A stretch of 8,681 nucleotides of DNA, from positions 1 through 8,681 of the forward strand of contig JAAWCR010000194.1 in assembly GCA_022793355.1 (NCBI GenBank), given 5' to 3'. The notes below the pieces were generated by a model. It worked only from the letters and a program-made list of their open reading frames with translations, searched no databases and was not told where the DNA came from. This DNA comes from Lawsonibacter sp. Its GTDB lineage: Bacteria; Bacillota; Clostridia; Oscillospirales; Oscillospiraceae. This document shows positions 6,151-8,681 of the stretch, one piece after another; the stretch's first letter is position 1; every line of letters starts with the position of its first letter. The translations under genes were made by a program, and so were the position numbers.

Positions 6151-6744
6151 CTGCATATCCGAGAGGCCATTGTGGTGGAGGGCCGGTACGACAAAAATAC
6201 CCTGTCCCAGGTGGTGGACACCCTTATCCTGGAGACAGGGGGCTTTCAGCTGTTTAAAGACCCGGAAAAAATGGCGCTGCTCCGCCGGGCGGCCCAGCGC
6301 CGGGGGCTGATTGTCCTCACCGACTCCGACGGCGCGGGATTCGTCATCCGCAACCGCATCAAGGGGGCGGTCCCCGCCGGACAGGTCAAGCATGCCTACA
6401 TCCCCGACGTGTACGGCAAGGAGCGCCGGAAGCGCCGGGCGGGGAAGGAGGGCAAGCTGGGGGTGGAGGGCATGCCGCCCCCGGTGCTGGAGGACGTTTT
6501 GCGCCGGGCGGGGGCCACCTTTTTTCAGGAGGACGCCCCGGAGCGCCCCGGCGGCCCGCCCCTCACCAAGGGGGACCTATTTGCCGCCGGCCTGTCCGGG
6601 GGGCCGGGGAGCGCCGAAAAACGGCAGGAGCTTTTGAAAACCCTGGAGCTGCCCGAGCATATGTCTGCCAACGCCCTTCTGGCTGTGTTAAACGGCTGTT
6701 ACAGCCGGGAAGAGGCGGAACAGATATTGGCCTCCCTCCTATGA
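6148..6744 (+). CDS. rnmV: Ribonuclease M5 (Toprim domain, DUF4093-type C-terminus)
   Basis: This 198-residue protein resembles RNase M5, which trims both sides of the 5S rRNA precursor in a complex with ribosomal protein L18. The Toprim domain occupies about 3-110. AIVVEGRYDKNTL (7-19) contains the catalytic Glu11, LTDSDGAG (57-64) has the Asp59/Asp61 pair, and KHAYIP (81-86) and GKLGVEG (102-108) are typical of M5. The C-terminal part (about 113-196), with LTKGDLFAAGLSG (139-151) and a conserved-looking helical end, matches the domain usually annotated DUF4093. Translation starts at TTG. A terminator-like hairpin sits just upstream, so expression may depend on read-through from comEC-holA or on a promoter within holA. 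The usual partner gene rsmA/ksgA is not present. The last codons lie inside a long hairpin whose loop holds the first base of the stop codon. Confidence 0.88.
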   Translation: MLHIREAIVVEGRYDKNTLSQVVDTLILETGGFQLFKDPEKMALLRRAAQRRGLIVLTDSDGAGFVIRNRIKGAVPAGQVKHAYIPDVYGKERRKRRAGKEGKLGVEGMPPPVLEDVLRRAGATFFQEDAPERPGGPPLTKGDLFAAGLSGGPGSAEKRQELLKTLELPEHMSANALLAVLNGCYSREEAEQILASLL

Positions 6745-6762
6745 GGGGGGCCAATATCTTTG
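6722..6762. terminator. 17-bp hairpin between convergent genes
   Basis: The arms 6722-6738 and 6743-6759 pair over 17 positions with a single T-G wobble (6733/6748) and a 4-nt CTAT loop. The 5' arm encodes the last codons of rnmV, and the TGA stop is 6742-6744. The + strand tail is only ATCTTTG, and the minus strand has no T-run at all. It could be a bidirectional terminator for rnmV and the DUF2812 genes, or an mRNA 3'-end stabiliser. A smaller stem (CGCTG at 6765-6769, CGGCG at 6777-6781) follows before the convergent stop codon. Confidence 0.7.
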
Positions 6763-6782
6763 AACGCTGTTTCAAACGGCGC

Positions 6783-7481
6783 TTAAGAGAAGAAGGCGGA
6801 GAAGAAGGGGGCGAGGAGAATGGTGGCGAAGAAGATTGCCTGGAGGATTCCCGCCAACAGCTGACGGCGGCGCCACTGAGGGGAGGTGGGCAGGCGCTCC
6901 GGGGTGATGCCCGCCTCCATGTCCCGCTCCATCTGCTTCAGCTTTTGCAGGGGCTCCCGGTCCGAGACGATTAGGGTGTACAGAGCGGTCACGAAAATAA
7001 TGGTCAGATAGACTGTGGAGAACAGTGCGCGGACGTTTGGGATTCCATAGCGCCGCAGATGCCAGACCAGGAAGATGGCCTCTAACGCCAGGACAACGCC
7101 CAATGCGAAATTCTCTCGCTTTTTCCAGCGGATCAGGGTGCGCATTTGATTGGCCAGCAGGGTGGGGTCGGTGTGCAGCTCCGGCGTGTCAGGGTCGTCG
7201 TTGTAGAATACCAGGGCGTTGTGGGCAATCTCACAGGCGTAGTTCCAGCCCAGCTCCCGGTAAAATGCCTCTTTCTCGTCGGACAGCTGGATCTCCAGGG
7301 TGTGGCGGGGGTTGGGTTCCAGCCGGACCCGGACCCGCTTGGGCGCGCCCCGGGTGAAGCAGCACAGGAAGGGGCGATACCACTTGAGATACAGCCCCTT
7401 GAGGGCCATCTCCTCCAGCCAGTTTTCCAGGCCGGTCAGGTCCAGCTCGCTGGCGGCGGGGATTTTGAACACGTATTTCAT
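6783..7481 (-). CDS. DUF2812 membrane protein, short paralogue
   Basis: This 232-residue protein has a DUF2812-type N-terminal cytoplasmic domain: LENWLEEMALKGLYL (18-32) and, after FYRELGWNYACEI (73-85), NDDPDTPELHTDP (94-106). Predicted membrane helices lie at about 124-142, 152-172 and 206-228, and the protein ends right after the third. The charged loop SDREPLQKLKQMERDMEAG (173-191) should be cytoplasmic. The biochemical function of the family is unknown to me. Its ATG follows the TAA of the upstream DUF2812 gene without a single intervening base, and its Shine-Dalgarno (GGAAGGGAG, ending 10 nt upstream) lies in that gene's last codons, so translation is coupled. Compared with its neighbour it lacks the long C-terminal domain. 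It may partner its paralogue in one membrane complex; that is inference. Confidence 0.82.
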   Translation of the reverse strand: MKYVFKIPAASELDLTGLENWLEEMALKGLYLKWYRPFLCCFTRGAPKRVRVRLEPNPRHTLEIQLSDEKEAFYRELGWNYACEIAHNALVFYNDDPDTPELHTDPTLLANQMRTLIRWKKRENFALGVVLALEAIFLVWHLRRYGIPNVRALFSTVYLTIIFVTALYTLIVSDREPLQKLKQMERDMEAGITPERLPTSPQWRRRQLLAGILQAIFFATILLAPFFSAFFS

Positions 7482-8645
7482 TTAGATGACACTCCCTTCC
7501 TCTGATTGGTCCAGCACATCGAAAAACAGGGGCAGGCACTCCTCCCAGGAGGGGAAGCCGGAGCAGTTGACCACCAGGACGTCCCGCCCCCGCAGGGCGG
7601 CGAAGGTCCAGGCGTCCTGGCCCCGCTGGGTATACTGGGCTGTCTCCAGCCGGTCCACCCCCGGCCAGCTTTGGGGATTCAGCCGGGGGGAACCGTAAAT
7701 GGTGTAGAAGTGGTTATTCCACTTGGACCAGTTGTTCAGCACCCGTTCAGCCTCCTCCAGCTCCAGTTCAAACAGCAGCTTCGCCAGCTCGGGGGAGCGG
7801 GCGTTGATGTACCGCACACCGGTCCAGCGGTCTGAGGAGGACTCCGACGAGACGTATTCCTGGACCGGAGCAAACCAGGAGCGGTTGGTATGGACATATC
7901 CGTTGGTTTGGACCAAGGGCCAGGGGTGGGACAGCTCCGCTCCGCTCAGGGGACGGACCTCTCCCCGGAAGTCGGGAAGGAACAGAGAGGGAAGGCGGCA
8001 AAGAAGAAAGAAGAAAATGTAACAGGAGAGAAAACGGGGCCGGTTCCACCGCCGTTTGGCTTTTGGGGGAAAGCCCTGGGCCAGGGCCTTGATAAGCCTG
8101 TGGCGGGCCCAAAGCTGAAGGGCCATTGCCAGGAGGGAAACGAGAATGAGGGAGAAGGACAGGATGAAGCTTGCCAGATACGCGGGGTCGTCCCACAGAA
8201 GCAGATGCTGCAGGATATTCCGGCGGGCCCAGTAGAACAGCGCCGACAGGAACAGGGTGAGGCCCAAAGTCAGACAGACAATCGATCTGGTCTCCCGGTC
8301 TACCTGCTTTTCCAGGGCCACGGACAGGGATTGGGGGTCGTTGTACAGCTCCGGGGTTTCGGGGTCGTCACAGGAGAAGATATAGAAGCCTCTGCGCATA
8401 CGGGTGACAAAGCGCCAGCCCATTTGGGCATAGGCTTCCTCACGCTCTTTGTCCTTCCAGCGGCCTTTGCCGCCTGGGTCCAGGCGGTAACGCACCGGAC
8501 GGGGCTCACCCGTCTCGAAGTAGGCCTGATCGTTGAAGTGGGACAGATGATGGAGAAACAGCCCCTCCCGGGCCATCTCGTCCAGCCAGCTTTGCAGGCC
8601 CTGAATGTCGTACAGGGAGCAGGGGATGGGTTTTGATACGGTCAT
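7482..8645 (-). CDS. DUF2812 membrane protein with C-terminal extracytoplasmic domain
   Basis: This 387-residue protein starts with a DUF2812 domain: LQSWLDEMAREGLFL (17-31), AYAQMGWRFVTRM (71-83) and CDDPETPELYNDP (92-104), closely parallel to the downstream gene. Hydrophobic helices lie at about 121-140, 154-178 and 204-224. The strongly basic loop between the second and third (RHRLIKALAQGFPPKAKRRW, 181-200) should face the cytoplasm, which puts the final 160 residues outside. That tail is soluble-looking, carries Cys361 and Cys370, and has no motif I can name. ATG at 8645 overlaps the stop of an upstream gene as ATGA and has AGGAGG (8653-8658) 7 nt before it. DUF2812 genes are often next to PadR regulators, and a sensing or stress role is plausible but unproven. 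Confidence 0.85.
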   Translation of the reverse strand: MTVSKPIPCSLYDIQGLQSWLDEMAREGLFLHHLSHFNDQAYFETGEPRPVRYRLDPGGKGRWKDKEREEAYAQMGWRFVTRMRRGFYIFSCDDPETPELYNDPQSLSVALEKQVDRETRSIVCLTLGLTLFLSALFYWARRNILQHLLLWDDPAYLASFILSFSLILVSLLAMALQLWARHRLIKALAQGFPPKAKRRWNRPRFLSCYIFFFLLCRLPSLFLPDFRGEVRPLSGAELSHPWPLVQTNGYVHTNRSWFAPVQEYVSSESSSDRWTGVRYINARSPELAKLLFELELEEAERVLNNWSKWNNHFYTIYGSPRLNPQSWPGVDRLETAQYTQRGQDAWTFAALRGRDVLVVNCSGFPSWEECLPLFFDVLDQSEEGSVI

Positions 8646-8681
8646 TGGAAGGCCTCCTCTCCGTCGTTGACGCAGGCCCGC
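8642..8681 (-). CDS. C-terminal tail of an upstream gene (partial)
   Basis: On the minus strand an open frame enters from the right edge, encodes 12 residues (RACVNDGEEAFQ) and stops at TGA 8644-8642, overlapping the ATG of the DUF2812 gene by 4 bp. Such an ATGA overlap, together with the Shine-Dalgarno for the next gene inside this tail, suggests a real, translationally coupled upstream gene. PadR-family regulators commonly precede DUF2812 genes, so that is the leading guess, but nothing in 12 residues can confirm it. Confidence 0.45.
   Translation of the reverse strand, partial: RACVNDGEEAFQ

Noticed and set aside
1..8681. CRISPR arrays, insertion sequences, phage genes, tRNA or rRNA genes
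   Set aside because: No regularly spaced direct repeats, transposase or integrase motifs, or tRNA/rRNA-like segments were seen by eye. No covariance-model search was run.

Overview
The window looks like chromosomal DNA from a high-GC member of the Firmicutes, most likely a gut-type Oscillospiraceae/Ruminococcaceae-like clostridium. That placement is an inference. It rests on the gene set (RqcH, Mini-RNase III, RNase M5, ComEC, DUF2812 proteins), strong GGAGG-type ribosome binding sites, and GC-rich coding DNA. I see no phage, insertion sequence, CRISPR array, tRNA or rRNA.

Layout. Positions 1-427 hold no long gene. They contain two tandem intrinsic terminators for a + strand transcript entering from the left, a possible 37-residue ORF on the minus strand with a strong Shine-Dalgarno, and an AT-rich dyad (TGATAT half-sites) that could be an operator. 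A tight minus-strand pair follows: mrnC (Mini-RNase III, 23S rRNA maturation) and rqcH (NFACT family, alanine tailing on stalled 50S subunits), transcribed from about 2625 leftwards. From a shared 140-bp divergent region, comEC (DNA uptake channel plus metallo-beta-lactamase domain), holA (DNA polymerase III delta) and rnmV (RNase M5, 5S rRNA maturation) run rightwards. rnmV converges on a minus-strand pair of DUF2812 membrane-protein genes. Upstream of that pair, the last codons of another gene overlap the first DUF2812 start by ATGA.

How the genes relate. mrnC, rqcH and rnmV all serve ribosome biogenesis or quality control. comEC-holA is a familiar Firmicutes neighbourhood linking DNA uptake and replication genes. 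The DUF2812 pair has no established biochemical function. Such genes commonly sit beside PadR-type regulators, so the truncated gene at the right edge may be one, but only 12 codons are visible.

The most interesting structure is the mrnC/comEC divergent region. Two promoter-like elements are arranged symmetrically around a perfect 11-bp inverted repeat, with both -35 boxes in the outer ends of the repeat arms. Other points worth a second look are the rnmV stop codon embedded in a 17-bp hairpin, the terminator-like hairpin squeezed between holA and rnmV, the Glu-Arg form of the RqcH Asp-Arg motif, and the coupled DUF2812 paralogues of unequal architecture. I did not find a convincing wholly new system; the DUF2812 operon is the least understood gene group here.
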